Shown piece by piece: positions 14,292 through 14,809 of a DNA stretch of 14,809 bases (positions within the stretch are counted from its first letter, which is position 1; each line of letters opens with the position of its first letter). The notes beneath the pieces are model-generated. The model did not search any database. It had not been told where the DNA came from and saw only the letters and a list, made by a program, of their open reading frames with translations. The stretch spans positions 1 through 14,809 of the forward strand of contig JBAZDY010000034.1 of assembly GCA_041654215.1 (NCBI GenBank), read 5' to 3'. The translations under genes and the position numbers were made by a program. This DNA is from Undivivens sp041654215. Lineage in GTDB: Bacteria; Omnitrophota; Gorgyraeia; Gygaellales; Profunditerraquicolaceae.

Positions 14292-14445
14292 GAAGCACAG
14301 AAGCGCCGTATTATCCTCACCACCGTATATCCTTATTCTCTCTTTCCCGGAATACGCTCAACTCCCGATCTTCTTTTTTCGGAGTATGCGCGCCACTTCC
14401 GGCAATAAGCGGTTTGATTAAGTATCGTGTCCCCGGTCCCCGGAC

Positions 14446-14474
14446 TTGACTAAACAACCGGACGACTGTAAAAT
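14446..14474 (+). promoter_or_regulatory. Promoter for the flippase gene
   Basis: TTGACT (14446-14451), a 17-base spacer and TAAAAT (14469-14474) each match the sigma-70 consensus at five of six positions. The expected start, near 14481, coincides with the left arm of the palindrome at 14473-14509, so the message would begin with a stable hairpin. Confidence 0.65.
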
Positions 14475-14509
14475 GAAATTCCCCGGGCTTGAAGCCCGGG
14501 GAAATTCAT
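14473..14509. repeat. Palindromic repeat, short copy C
   Basis: Arms of 18 bp (14473-14490 and 14492-14509) are complementary except at one position. The central CCCGGGCTTGAAGCCCGGGG is identical to the left palindrome of element B (11069-11088), while the outer AT-rich arms are unique to this copy. It sits between the promoter and the start codon of the flippase gene. Confidence 0.9.
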
Positions 14510-14517
14510 TTAAGAAA

Positions 14518-14809
14518 ATGCCTTACCTGATTAAACTGATAAAAAAGACCTTCAGAATGGCCCACCCGGCTGAACGCAGGGTGGTCATGAGCAATGTCGC
14601 CTCCCTTACCTCTCTGCAGGCTATCACCTACGTCCTACCAGTGATAATAATGCCTTACCTTTTCCGGATAATAGGCCCGGGGAAATTCGGACTGATCGCT
14701 TTCGCCCAGGCCTTCGTGCAGTATTTCGCCATCGTCACCGATTACGGTTTCGGTATATCCGCGACAAAAGAGATATCCCTCTGCAGGGAAGAGCGCCGCA
14801 AGGTCTCCT
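14518..14809 (+). CDS. Polysaccharide flippase (Wzx/RfbX-type), N-terminal part (runs off right edge)
   Basis: The 97 visible residues match the N-terminus of O-antigen/teichoic-acid type flippases of the MOP superfamily. A basic lead is followed by S-N-V-A-S-L-T-S-L-Q-A-I-T-Y-V-L-P-V-I, then M-P-Y-L-F-R-I-I-G-P-G-K-F-G-L-I-A-F-A-Q-A-F-V-Q-Y-F, then T-D-Y-G-F-G-I-S-A-T-K-E-I. These proteins flip lipid-linked oligosaccharides across the inner membrane during surface polysaccharide assembly. ATG 14518 has only a weak AAGA upstream. ATG 14587 has AGGGTGG upstream and would start at M-S-N, so it is a serious alternative. The gene probably opens a polysaccharide cluster to the right of the window. 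Confidence 0.88.
   Translation, partial: MPYLIKLIKKTFRMAHPAERRVVMSNVASLTSLQAITYVLPVIIMPYLFRIIGPGKFGLIAFAQAFVQYFAIVTDYGFGISATKEISLCREERRKVS

Overview
The window reads as chromosomal DNA of a Gram-negative-type bacterium. It carries an AsmA-family envelope protein, an exported GHL10 glycan hydrolase, a Wzx-type polysaccharide flippase and a UbiA-type prenyltransferase. GTG and TTG starts with strong Shine-Dalgarno (SD) sequences are common. The mix of a UDG-linked radical SAM protein, a Cys-cluster nitronate monooxygenase, a PAS kinase with a stand-alone receiver and many hairpin repeats would suit an uncultured lineage such as Omnitrophota. That placement is inference only; no rRNA or other phylogenetic marker is present.

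Left part (1-5.8 kb): the start of a UbiA prenyltransferase runs off the left edge on the minus strand. Next comes a plus-strand gene for a small exported protein of unknown function. A minus-strand block follows: asmA-like, radC, pabB and a class I glutamine amidotransferase. The asmA-like gene has its own promoter.

Middle part (5.8-11.0 kb): a 348-base stretch without a gene is followed by a 55-residue zinc-ribbon-like protein overlapping a nitronate monooxygenase, a cold shock protein, an exported GHL10 glycoside hydrolase and a radical SAM protein of the putative DNA modification/repair type. The radical SAM gene is preceded by a consensus promoter, about 155 transcribed non-coding bases and a strong terminator, which suggests a small RNA or a regulated leader.

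Right part (10.7-14.8 kb): a single-domain response regulator and a PAS/PAS histidine kinase, a GH1 beta-glycosidase that looks leaderless, and, divergently on the plus strand, the start of a flippase gene cut by the window edge.

The most distinctive non-coding signal is an interspersed, hairpin-rich repeat family. Element A (9059-9260) and element B (11069-11361) each fill the gap between two minus-strand genes, directly after a stop codon. B contains an 83-bp unit repeated twice. A short palindromic copy (14473-14509) sits in the 5' leader of the flippase gene. Differences between A and B preserve base pairing, which points to selection on structure.
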